Assembly (NCBI RefSeq): GCF_014204945.1
Contig: NZ_JACHMN010000002.1
Span: forward strand, 620,001-684,000
Reading direction: 5' to 3'
Source: Allocatelliglobosispora scoriae
GTDB lineage: Bacteria > Actinomycetota > Actinomycetes > Mycobacteriales > Micromonosporaceae
DNA: 64,000 nucleotides
The translations under genes were made by a program, and so were the position numbers. The notes beneath the pieces are model-generated. The model was not told the origin of the DNA. It did not search any database and saw nothing but the letters and a program-made list of their open reading frames with translations. This document shows, piece by piece, positions 16,311-24,384 of the stretch (position 1 is the first letter of the stretch; each line of letters begins with the position of its first letter).

Positions 16311-17672
16311 TCAGCCGTCCCGACGCCCCCAGTCGGCGGAGTGGTGCCACGGCGACACCTGGTCCACGTAGACCACCGCGTCGAAAGCCGCGAGCGCGTC
16401 CACCGGCGTGGCCTGGCCGCCGGTCATCATCGAGGTGGTCGCGGCGAACCGCCGCGCCACCGGGCCCTCCGCCGGGACACGGCGCAGGTCGAGCAGGTAG
16501 TGCGGCATCCCGGCACCGGCGAGCAGCTCATCGAGGCTCGCCGGGTCGAGCAGGCGCAGCTCCTCGGTGAAGAGTCGGCTGTGGCCGGGCGGATCATCCG
16601 GGTGCGGCCGGTGCAGCAGCAGCTCCCCGCCGCCGAAGGCGGTCGCGATCGAGACGTAGCGCTCGCCGTGGGCCGCCGCGAGGTGTGCCCCGAGCATGGT
16701 CAGTTCGGTGGTGATGATCGGCGGCGCCGACCAGGGCGTGCGCTGCAGGTGCCCGTTGGCGGCGAGGACGACGATGCGCTCCTCGCGGTCGAGGATCCAC
16801 TCGATGTTCTCGGCCATGGCCGCGTCGCGATAGTTGGCCCCCTGATAGCCGCGGGTCGCGCCGTCGGGAAAGCCGGTGAGGAAGGCGTCGGTGTGCCTCG
16901 CCGTCGCAGCGCACCGGTAGGCGAACTCGAACGACTCCCGATCAGATCGTCCGATGTAGATGATTCGCATCGCCGCGAGCCGCTCCGGCAGGTCGCTGAT
17001 GCGCGCGGTCAGCTCGTGGCGGACCGCCTGCTCCAACGCCATGTACGCGTGCAGGGTCGGTGCCACCCAGGCGATGCCGCTCCGGTCCGTGGGCAGGTAG
17101 TCGAAGAGCGGCAGCAGGTCCGACCGGACCGCCTCCGCGTACGCCGGATCGACCCGGTCCAGGTAGGCGAGCACCTCCCGGACGGCCGGCAGCGCCGAAC
17201 CGCTGGAGTCCGACAGGTCCATGCCGTAGAAGCGCACCCGCCGATCGGCAGCGGCGTTGACGGCACGCAGCCATTCGATCTGGGTCCGCAGCTCCGCGCA
17301 CCGGCCGAAGCTGTAGGTGATCCCGTCGCGCAGCACCACCGACGGCTCGCCCGGACCGCCGCCGATCCACTCGTCGACCAGCCGTCCTTCGCCGAACCCC
17401 GACTCCAGGACGACCGCGGTGAAGCCGAGCTCGGCGACGAGGAAGCGGCTCAGCCGGTCACGGACCTGGTAGAACTCGTGGATCCGGTGGGTGCTCTCCC
17501 CGAGACCGACGATCCGGGCGTCGCCGACGAGTTCCCGCAGCGGTTCCAGGTCGCCGAAGTCGTCGTCCTCGGCGGGCGTGATCGTGCGCAGCAGGCTTCC
17601 GTTGGCCCGCAGCCAGGCCCCGATCTCGACGTCACTCGTCGGCACTCCAGCGACGCTTCCGCTCGTGTCCAT
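16311..17672 (-). CDS. Erythromycin-esterase-family protein
   Basis: 453-residue cytosolic protein of the erythromycin esterase (Ere) superfamily. Diagnostic motifs are IVGLGESTHRIHEF (GLGESTH at 56-62, holding the family's conserved Glu and His), ELGFTAVVLESGFGEG, MDLSDSSGS, and ANGHLQRTPW near the C-terminal third, where family members carry the second conserved His. Ere enzymes hydrolyse the macrolactone of 14-membered macrolides. Many homologues are of unknown substrate and this one could be either. The ATG at 17672 gives a standard-length protein. It is convergent with the uncharacterised pair (26-base gap). No macrolide genes are visible, so an environmental resistance or detoxification role is only a guess. 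Confidence 0.85.
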   Translation of the reverse strand: MDTSGSVAGVPTSDVEIGAWLRANGSLLRTITPAEDDDFGDLEPLRELVGDARIVGLGESTHRIHEFYQVRDRLSRFLVAELGFTAVVLESGFGEGRLVDEWIGGGPGEPSVVLRDGITYSFGRCAELRTQIEWLRAVNAAADRRVRFYGMDLSDSSGSALPAVREVLAYLDRVDPAYAEAVRSDLLPLFDYLPTDRSGIAWVAPTLHAYMALEQAVRHELTARISDLPERLAAMRIIYIGRSDRESFEFAYRCAATARHTDAFLTGFPDGATRGYQGANYRDAAMAENIEWILDREERIVVLAANGHLQRTPWSAPPIITTELTMLGAHLAAAHGERYVSIATAFGGGELLLHRPHPDDPPGHSRLFTEELRLLDPASLDELLAGAGMPHYLLDLRRVPAEGPVARRFAATTSMMTGGQATPVDALAAFDAVVYVDQVSPWHHSADWGRRDG

Positions 17673-17725
17673 GCCCGCGACCGTACAGCCATGCTCGACG
17701 GCACCGGCCTCGACACGGACGGCGA

Positions 17726-17762
17726 CGGGCCCGGCCGGCGCCGCTCGCGCCTGCCGGGCCCG
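17726..17762 (-). terminator. Terminator hairpin downstream of the GH99-like gene
   Basis: Perfect 10-bp arms at 17726-17735 and 17753-17762 enclose a GC-rich loop, 14 bases past the stop of the GH99-like gene on the minus strand. Confidence 0.5.
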
Positions 17763-17776
17763 CCTGTCCGTGGAGG

Positions 17777-19255
17777 TCAGCCCGTGATCAGGTCGAACCT
17801 CTCCCAGCCGCCGATCGCCGTCCGGTTGGCGATGAGCGGGTTGGCGCCCGCGTTCTCCGCCGTGACATACCGGTTGTTGCCGACGGCCCGCAGGCTCACG
17901 CTGCCGTCGGCGTTGCTGATCAGCTGGAACGTCTGCCACGTGCCGACCGTGCTGCTGCTCGCGATGAGCGGCCCGGCCCCGTTGCTGCTCGCCGTGACGA
18001 TCAGCCCGTTGGCCCGCGAGCGCAGCGCGATGTTGCCGCCGCCCGCGTCGAGCCGGTCGAACTGCTCCCACGGCCCGATCGCCGTCCGGTTGGCGATCAG
18101 CGGGCTCGCACCCGCGTTGTCGGCCGTCACGTAGCGGCTGTTGACCCTGGCACGCAGGCTCACGGCCGTCGCGGGTGCCGGTGGGTTGAACCGATCAACC
18201 CAATATCTGGTACGCGTCAGGTACGCCGACTCCGCCGCCGCCCCGGTCAGCCCGTAGGCACCGGAGTAGGTCTGGTAGCCGAAGCCGCCCGGCGGGTTGG
18301 AGCTGGCCGGCTCGATCGACGACCCCTCGTGCCACTCGTTGAACGAGGTGATCGAGACCCATGGCGGCGGACCGCCGAGGGCCGGGTTGAGGACGTTGCC
18401 CCACTCCCGGTCATAGGTGGCGCCGTTGTCGCGGGCCAGCGTCGGCGTGGTGTTGCCCGGCACCGCCCGGTCGTCGATGTAGCCGGGTCCGATCGAGGGC
18501 GCCCAGACCAGGCCGTTGGCCTTGCAGTAGGCGGCCGCGTTGGCCCAGCCCGGTGCGGTGGCACCGGCGATCGCGTCGTAGGTGTACATCCCGCCGAAGT
18601 GCGCCACCTTCGAGGTGTCGGTGGTCTGCGCGAGCACGATCGCGGTGCTGCGTACCTGGTCGAGCGGGGTCCAGTCGGTGATCCGCAGGCTCTCGAAGAC
18701 GTAGTACGCCGACCGGTTGCCGTGGGCCGCGTCCCGGTAGAAGGCGGGAGACGATCCGTAGCGGTTCTGGATGTAGGTGATGTCGGCGACGGTCGACGCC
18801 GCCGTCCGCCCGGAGTAGGGCTCCAGGTGCCAGGCGACCTTGATCCCGGCTGCGGCGGCGGCGGACAGGACCCCGGCGGCCCGCTGGTCCTCGAACGAGT
18901 TCTGCCCCCACCAGGAGTAGACGATGACGCCCACCCCGGCCTGGGCGATCCAGGACATGTGCTGGGTCACGGTCCCGGCGAAGTCGCCGGAGTCGTAGGC
19001 ACCGCGGACCGGATAGAGGTTGGCCCCGACGTCGTTCGGCGGCGTGTGCCCGCCCTGCGGCCAGTGCCGGTAGCTGCCGGAGAAGGACGGGTTGCCGTAC
19101 CAGGAGTAGTAGAAGAGGTGGACGTTGGCGGCGAGCGGAGCGGCGGCAGCGGCGGCACGTGCCGAGGCCGGGCTGGCCGGGGAACCGGCCAGCCCGATCG
19201 TCAACAACGATGCCGCGACCGCCCACCGGCAGAGCCGGTGCAGCAGTTGCTTCAT
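17777..19255 (-). CDS. Secreted GH99-like endo-mannosidase-type protein with fascin-like beta-trefoil
   Basis: 492 residues. A Sec signal covers about 1-34. The catalytic region (about 44-350) matches the glycoside hydrolase 99 pattern: HLFYYSWYGNP, HWPQGGHTPPNDVGANLYP, HMSWIAQAGVGVIVYSWWG, AWHLEPYSG (Glu145) and SFNEWHEGSSIEP (Glu307, Glu310). GH99 enzymes are endo-acting on alpha-mannosides, so the substrate may be fungal or plant mannan or glycoprotein glycans. Residues about 365-492 are a fascin/actin-crosslinking-like beta-trefoil built from LRARVNSRYVTADNAG-type units, probably a carbohydrate-binding lobe. Start at the ATG with AGGA upstream. It lies 14 bases after the PQQ-dehydrogenase gene and should share its transcript. 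Confidence 0.85.
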   Translation of the reverse strand: MKQLLHRLCRWAVAASLLTIGLAGSPASPASARAAAAAAPLAANVHLFYYSWYGNPSFSGSYRHWPQGGHTPPNDVGANLYPVRGAYDSGDFAGTVTQHMSWIAQAGVGVIVYSWWGQNSFEDQRAAGVLSAAAAAGIKVAWHLEPYSGRTAASTVADITYIQNRYGSSPAFYRDAAHGNRSAYYVFESLRITDWTPLDQVRSTAIVLAQTTDTSKVAHFGGMYTYDAIAGATAPGWANAAAYCKANGLVWAPSIGPGYIDDRAVPGNTTPTLARDNGATYDREWGNVLNPALGGPPPWVSITSFNEWHEGSSIEPASSNPPGGFGYQTYSGAYGLTGAAAESAYLTRTRYWVDRFNPPAPATAVSLRARVNSRYVTADNAGASPLIANRTAIGPWEQFDRLDAGGGNIALRSRANGLIVTASSNGAGPLIASSSTVGTWQTFQLISNADGSVSLRAVGNNRYVTAENAGANPLIANRTAIGGWERFDLITG

Positions 19256-19269
19256 GGTCGTCCTGCCTC

Positions 19270-22098
19270 TCAGACGTTGACCAGGGTGAACTTCTCCCAC
19301 GGCCCGATCGCCGCCCGGTTGGCGATCAGCGGCTCGGCCCCGGCGTTCTCCGCCGTGACGTACATGCTGTTCACCGTGGCCCGGATGCTGACGGTGCCGT
19401 CGGAGTTGTTGACGAGGGTGAAGGTCTCCCACGAGCCCGCCGAGGCGCGGTTGGCGATGAGCGGGTTGGCGCCGCCGTTCTCCGCGCAGACGAACATGTT
19501 GTTGACCCTCGCCCGAAGGCCGATGTTGCCGCCGCTGAGGGTGACCACCTCGAACTGCTGCGCGGTGCCGATCGTGGTGGCGCTGGCGATCAGCGCCGCC
19601 GTCCCGGCGGTGACGTACTTGGCGTTGGCTCCGGCCCGCAGCGCCACGGCTGTCGGGGTCGGGGTGCTCCCGGTGACGAAGGTGAAGGAGTCCACGTCGA
19701 AGAGGTAGCCGGCGCCGCCCTTGAAGACGAGGAAGAGCGGGACGGTCCCGGCGGGCAGGTTGGTGAGGTTGGCGGAGACGGTCGCGAACGTCTCCCAGCT
19801 GCCGGTCGGCGCCACGGTCGCGGTGCCGTGCAGGGTGCCGGTCGCCGAGCCGCTGCGGATCTCCAGGGTGCCGCCCGCGCCTGCCGAGGAGACCCTCGCC
19901 GTGAACTGGGTGGCGTTGTTGATGCGGTAGGGGGTGTAGGAGATCCAGTCGCCGTTCTCGATGAATCCGGCGGTGTTGCCGCCCTCGGCCGCCGCGTGCG
20001 GAGCGACCTGGACGCCGGACTGGCCGCCGAAGTGCTCACCCTGGCGCTTCTTGGGCTGCAGCGTGCGGACGGTCCGCGTGGTGAGGCCGCCGTTGTCGGT
20101 GTAGGACGCGTCGATGACACCGAAGATGTTCGCCGCCGCGTCGTGCTCGCCGTCGACCGGGATCGTGATCGTGCCGGTGCAGCCGGTCTTGGAGGTGATC
20201 TGGTGCGCGTGGCTGTCGTGGCCCAGCGAGTAGGTCACGGTCACCCGCGAGCAGTTGATCGTGCCGTCCTCCGGGTCGGTGACGCTGACGGTGAACGGGA
20301 TCGTGTCGCCGAAGGTGAAGAGCTGGCCGTCGGCGGGGGCCGAGACGTTCACCACCGGCGCGCTGTTGCCGACGGTGACGACCAGGCTCGCCGTGCCGGT
20401 CAGGCCCTGCGGGTCGGTCACCCTCAGCGTCGGGTTATAGGTGCCGTTCGCCGTGTACGTCTTCGTCGGGTTGGCCGCGGTCGAGGTGGTGCCGTCGCCG
20501 AACGTCCACAGGTAGCTCAGTGCGCCGCCTTCGGGGTCCGAGCTGCCCGCCGACGAGAAGTTGATCGCCAGCGGTGCCGGGCCGGAGGTCTTGTTCGCCG
20601 ACGCCACCGCGACCGGGTTGCGGTTGGTCCCGGTGCCGATGTATTCGATCCGGAAGAGGGCCTGGTTGCCCGAGCCGGTGCCGTAGTCCAGGACGTAGAG
20701 CGCGCCGTCGGGGCCGAACGCCATGTCCATGACCTGCGTGCCGGTCCACGGGAACGCCGAGATCTCGCCGTAGGTGCCGTCGCCGTTGACGGTGATCGCC
20801 TTGATCCAGCGGCGGCCGTACTCACCGGCGAAGTAGCGGCCGTCGAGCGACTGCGGGAACTTGACCGATGAGGTCGAGGCGGCGTTGTAGCGGTAGACCG
20901 GGCCGCCCATCGGCGACTCGGAGCCGCCGCCGAACTCCGGCGGGGTGCCGGCGTCGCCGCCGTAGCGGATCCAGCTCGCCTTCGCCGCGGGCAGCGTGGT
21001 GATGCCGGTGTTGCGGAAGGAGTTGTTCGTCGCGCCGCCGGTGCAGTTGTACTTGGCCTGCGACGGGCCGGACGGGAACGTGTACTCGTTGTAGGTCTCG
21101 GTGGTGGTGTTCGTGCCGGTGCAGTAGGGCCAGCCGTAGAAGCCCGGTGCGGTGATCCGGTCGAACTCGACCTGGCCGTTGGGGCCCCGGTTGGGATCGG
21201 TGGCGCCGGAGTCGGGGCCGTAGTCGCCGAGGTAGACGTTGCCGGTGGGCTTGTCGACGCTCATCCGGAACGGGTTGCGGAAGCCCATCGCGTAGATCTC
21301 GGGGCGGGTCTTCGCCGTACCGGGCGCGAACATGTTGCCCGACGGGATCGTGTAGCCGCCTGCGGCCGTCGGCGTGATCCGCAGGACCTTGCCCCGCAGG
21401 TCGTTGCTGTTGGCCGAGGAGCGCTGCGCGTCGAACTGCGGGTTGCGGTCGGTGCGCTCGTCGATCGGGGTGAACGAGTTGGACTCGAACGGGTTGGTGT
21501 CGTCGCCGGTGGTCAGGTAGAGGTTGCCCGCCGCGTCGAAGTCGATGTCACCGCCGACGTGGCAGCACTGGCCCCGGTCGTTGTCGACCGTGAGCACGAT
21601 CTTCTCGCTGCCCATGTTGAGCGTGTCGTCGGTGTTGAGGGTGAAGCGCGACAGGTTGAGGTGGCCCTTCCACGGTGCGAAGTCCGCCGCGGTGCCGCTC
21701 GTGGGTGCATCGCCGCCCGGAGTGGTGAGGGTCGGGGAGTAGTAGAGCCAGACGTAGCGGTTGCTGGCGAAGTTGGGGTCCACGGCGACGCCCTGGAGCC
21801 CTTCCTCGTCGTGGGTGTAGACGGGGATGTTGCCCGCGACCTTCGTGTTCCCGGCGGCGTCGGTGACCCGGACGGTCCCGTTGCGGGCGGTGTGGATCAC
21901 CGAACGGTTCGGCATGACGGCCAGCGACATCGCCTCGCCGAGCTCGGCGCTGCCGGAGGCGAGGGAGATCTGCTGGTAGTCGGCGGCCGGGACAGGGGCC
22001 GCCTGGGCGCCGGACCCGGAGCTCAGCGCGGTGAGGAAGGTCGCGGAGACGGCGGCGACGACGAGCGCTCGCATCCGTCTTCCAGAGGAGCGGGACAT
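19270..22098 (-). CDS. Secreted PQQ-dependent sugar dehydrogenase with PKD, CBM6-like and fascin-like domains
   Basis: 942 residues. The signal peptide covers about 1-34. A six-bladed glucose/sorbosone-dehydrogenase beta-propeller (about 38-505) shows AMSLAVMPNRSVIHTARNG, DEEGLQGVAVDPNF, CCHVGGDIDFDAAGNLYLTTGD, MGFRNPFRMSVD and GPDGALYVLDYG. A PKD domain follows (about 515-600, LSYLWTFGDGTTSTAANPT), then a CBM6-like beta-sandwich (about 700-815), then a fascin-like beta-trefoil (about 825-942). Family members oxidise sugars using PQQ, but no PQQ biosynthesis genes are in the window, so cofactor supply is unknown. Start ATG with AGAGGA seven bases upstream. It is first of a two-gene unit with the GH99-like gene; a hairpin separates it from the ThuA gene. 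Confidence 0.87.
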   Translation of the reverse strand: MSRSSGRRMRALVVAAVSATFLTALSSGSGAQAAPVPAADYQQISLASGSAELGEAMSLAVMPNRSVIHTARNGTVRVTDAAGNTKVAGNIPVYTHDEEGLQGVAVDPNFASNRYVWLYYSPTLTTPGGDAPTSGTAADFAPWKGHLNLSRFTLNTDDTLNMGSEKIVLTVDNDRGQCCHVGGDIDFDAAGNLYLTTGDDTNPFESNSFTPIDERTDRNPQFDAQRSSANSNDLRGKVLRITPTAAGGYTIPSGNMFAPGTAKTRPEIYAMGFRNPFRMSVDKPTGNVYLGDYGPDSGATDPNRGPNGQVEFDRITAPGFYGWPYCTGTNTTTETYNEYTFPSGPSQAKYNCTGGATNNSFRNTGITTLPAAKASWIRYGGDAGTPPEFGGGSESPMGGPVYRYNAASTSSVKFPQSLDGRYFAGEYGRRWIKAITVNGDGTYGEISAFPWTGTQVMDMAFGPDGALYVLDYGTGSGNQALFRIEYIGTGTNRNPVAVASANKTSGPAPLAINFSSAGSSDPEGGALSYLWTFGDGTTSTAANPTKTYTANGTYNPTLRVTDPQGLTGTASLVVTVGNSAPVVNVSAPADGQLFTFGDTIPFTVSVTDPEDGTINCSRVTVTYSLGHDSHAHQITSKTGCTGTITIPVDGEHDAAANIFGVIDASYTDNGGLTTRTVRTLQPKKRQGEHFGGQSGVQVAPHAAAEGGNTAGFIENGDWISYTPYRINNATQFTARVSSAGAGGTLEIRSGSATGTLHGTATVAPTGSWETFATVSANLTNLPAGTVPLFLVFKGGAGYLFDVDSFTFVTGSTPTPTAVALRAGANAKYVTAGTAALIASATTIGTAQQFEVVTLSGGNIGLRARVNNMFVCAENGGANPLIANRASAGSWETFTLVNNSDGTVSIRATVNSMYVTAENAGAEPLIANRAAIGPWEKFTLVNV

Positions 22099-22129
22099 GG
22101 CGGGGTCCTCTCAAGGGGTGTGGAGGGGT

Positions 22130-22157
22130 GCCCCGGCACCCGGGCAGGTGCCGGGGC
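22130..22157 (-). terminator. Terminator hairpin downstream of the ThuA/DUF1080 gene
   Basis: Perfect 11-bp arms (22130-22140 and 22147-22157) with a six-base loop, seven bases past the ThuA-gene stop on the minus strand. It lies upstream of the next gene's ribosome-binding site, so the two genes are probably separate transcription units. Confidence 0.65.
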
Positions 22158-22163
22158 GGGGTG

Positions 22164-24281
22164 CTAGAGGCCGAAGACCTCGAGCTCCCAGAGGGAGTAG
22201 CCGTACTGGGTGAGGGCTCGCTGCGTGCCGTAGACGCGCACGTAGCGGGCGGTGCCGGTGACGGTGAGGTCGTCGATGCCGCCGTCACCGGCCGTGGTGG
22301 AGTAGGCGCTGGTCCAGGTGGCGTTGTCGGGCGAGAACTGGATCTGGTAGGCCTTGCCGTACGCGGCCTCCCAGTTCAGGCGCACCCGGCTGATCGAGCG
22401 GGACTGCCCGAGGTCCACCGAGATCCACTGCGGGTCGGCGTACGCGCTGCCCCACCGGGTGCCGGTGTTGCCGTCGACCGCCAGGTTCGCGGTCAGCGTG
22501 CTGCCGGTCTGCACGCTGGAGGCCGCCGTGGGCTTGCCCTGCGAGAGCAGGACGGGCGTGCTGGTCGCGGGGGTGCCGTAGACGTTGAGGTCCCACAGCG
22601 AGTAGCCCCACTGCGTGGCCCGCTGCGTGCCGTAGACCCGGACGTAGCGGCCGGTGCCGGTGAGCGTCAGATCGTCGACGCCGCCGTCACCGGTGGTGGT
22701 GGAGTAGATGCTGGTCCAGGTCGCGTTGTCGGGCGAGACCTGCACCTGGTATGCCCTGCCGTAGGCGGTCTCCCAGTTGAGGCGCACCCGGCTGAGGTTG
22801 TAGGACGAGCCGAGGTCCACGGTGATCCACTGTGGATCGGTGTAGAGGCTGCCCCAGCGGGTGCCGGAGTTGCCGTCGACGGCGTTGGCGGCGACGTGTG
22901 GGCTGCCGGACTCCACACTGGACGCGGTGGCGGGCTTGCCCTGGGCGATGTCGGTGGCGGGCGGCTGGGTGCCGCCGGCCTTGATGCGGATGTTGCGGTA
23001 GGAGATGTGCGCGGCGTCGCCGTCGTTCTGCACGCCGATGTACCCGTTGCTGATCGCCCGCGTACTCGTGTAGTCGTTGATCTTCACGCCGTTGAGCCAG
23101 ATCTCGACCCGCTGGCCGTGTACGCCGACCTCGTAGGTGTTCCACGAGCCCGGGGGCAGCAGCGCCGCCGCCCGAGCGGTCAGGTCCGGCGCCTTGAAGC
23201 TGTAGACGCTGCCCGTGGTCCGGGTGACGTCGGCGTCGGTGGCGTCGATCTGGATCTCGTGCCCGGCGTTGACCGGACCCCACGGGTCGCCGAGCGGATC
23301 GGGGAAGCCGATGAAGACGCCGCCGTTGTCGTCGCCCGGCATCATCCAGTCGAGCTTGAGCGAGTAGTCGGCGAAGGTGCGCACGGGGTACCAGAGCAGC
23401 CCCATGCCGCCGAAGGAGCTGATCGTGCCGTTGGCGAGCGTGAAGCCGCCGGGACCCGCCTGGCGCCACGCGTTGAGGCTGGTCTGCGTACCGTCGAAGA
23501 GGCTCGTGTAACCCGTCTCCGGGCGGCAGTCCGCGGCCTTGCTCCCCGCGGCGATCTGGATGCCGCCGAGCAGCATCTTCGTGAAGTTGGCGTCGGTGTA
23601 GGACTCCTCGGTGTGGCCGAGGCCCGTGTACCAGGAGCGGCCGCCGCCGTAGTTCTGGCACCAGGTGATCGGGTGGTCCCCGGCCATCGTGCCGCCGCTG
23701 TAGGACGACTCGTCGAGGCTGGCGAGGACCTTCGCGACCGAGCGGGGATTGGTGCGGTAGTTGTACCACTCGTCGGTGCGCGTCCAGGTCGGCGCGAGGT
23801 GCGAGGTGGAGACGTTGCCCCGGTCTTCGACCTTGATCGTCGCCTGCTGCTGTGCCGGGTGCGAGCTGAACCAGGCGCCGACGAGGCCTCCGTACCACGG
23901 CCAGTCGTACTCGGTGTCAGCCGCCGCGTGCACGCCGACGTAGCCGCCACCGGCGGCGATGTAGGACTGGAAGGCGGTCTGCTGGGTGGCGTCGAGGACG
24001 TCGCCGGTGGTGGAGAGCCAGATGACGGCCTGGTATTGCGCGAGGTTGGCGGTGGTGAACTGGGCGGCGTCCTCGGTCGCGGTGACCGAGAAGCCGTTGG
24101 CCGCGCCGAGCGCCTGGACGGCGGCGATGCCGTTGGGGATCGACGAGTGGCGGAAGCCCGCGGTCTTGCTGAAGACCAGGACCTTCGTCAGCGGAGCTGC
24201 GGTGGCCGAGACCGCGGGCACCGCGACCGAACCGGCCAGGAGGGCCAGTCCGGCCAGCAGCCCGATTGTTCTTCTGAGCAT
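22164..24281 (-). CDS. Secreted ThuA-like / DUF1080 / tandem discoidin protein
   Basis: 705 residues. Signal peptide about 1-29. Residues 32-245 are a ThuA-like trehalose-utilisation/glutamine-amidotransferase-like fold (KVLVFSKTAGFRHSSIPNGI, GGGYVGVHAAADTEYDWPWYGGLVGA, PITWCQNYGGGRSWYTGLGH). Residues about 258-445 are DUF1080, a concanavalin-like fold that some families use for 3-keto-disaccharide hydrolysis (GGFTLANGTISS, DWMMPGDDNGGVFIGFPDP, HEIQIDATDADVTRTTGSVY). Two F5/8-type discoidin domains follow (about 455-580 and 585-705), each with DGNxGTRWGS and YVRVYGTQRA. Together with the neighbouring sugar dehydrogenases, a 3-keto-sugar oxidation/hydrolysis route is plausible but inferred. 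Start ATG with AGGAGAACGAC. Confidence 0.87.
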   Translation of the reverse strand: MLRRTIGLLAGLALLAGSVAVPAVSATAAPLTKVLVFSKTAGFRHSSIPNGIAAVQALGAANGFSVTATEDAAQFTTANLAQYQAVIWLSTTGDVLDATQQTAFQSYIAAGGGYVGVHAAADTEYDWPWYGGLVGAWFSSHPAQQQATIKVEDRGNVSTSHLAPTWTRTDEWYNYRTNPRSVAKVLASLDESSYSGGTMAGDHPITWCQNYGGGRSWYTGLGHTEESYTDANFTKMLLGGIQIAAGSKAADCRPETGYTSLFDGTQTSLNAWRQAGPGGFTLANGTISSFGGMGLLWYPVRTFADYSLKLDWMMPGDDNGGVFIGFPDPLGDPWGPVNAGHEIQIDATDADVTRTTGSVYSFKAPDLTARAAALLPPGSWNTYEVGVHGQRVEIWLNGVKINDYTSTRAISNGYIGVQNDGDAAHISYRNIRIKAGGTQPPATDIAQGKPATASSVESGSPHVAANAVDGNSGTRWGSLYTDPQWITVDLGSSYNLSRVRLNWETAYGRAYQVQVSPDNATWTSIYSTTTGDGGVDDLTLTGTGRYVRVYGTQRATQWGYSLWDLNVYGTPATSTPVLLSQGKPTAASSVQTGSTLTANLAVDGNTGTRWGSAYADPQWISVDLGQSRSISRVRLNWEAAYGKAYQIQFSPDNATWTSAYSTTAGDGGIDDLTVTGTARYVRVYGTQRALTQYGYSLWELEVFGL

Positions 24282-24306
24282 GTCGTTCTCCTAGGAGCGA
24301 GGGGGT

Positions 24307-24380
24307 GACGTGGCGCCCGGCACCGACCGGGCACCACGTCGCGAACGGGCCGGGCGGCGCGCAGGGACCGCGCCGCCCGG
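24307..24380 (-). terminator. Tandem terminator hairpins between two secreted-enzyme genes
   Basis: Two hairpins lie in the 103-bp gap. The first has arms 24307-24320 and 24327-24340 (14 bp, one mismatch). The second has arms 24350-24360 and 24370-24380 (11 bp, perfect), five bases from the stop of the upstream dehydrogenase gene. They imply that the dehydrogenase and the ThuA gene are transcribed separately or with strong attenuation. Confidence 0.6.
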
Positions 24381-24384
24381 CGGA

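Noticed and set aside
24288-24297. CTCCTAGGAG palindrome before the ThuA gene
   Set aside because: It contains the AGGAG ribosome-binding site of that gene; symmetry is probably incidental and no second copy was seen.
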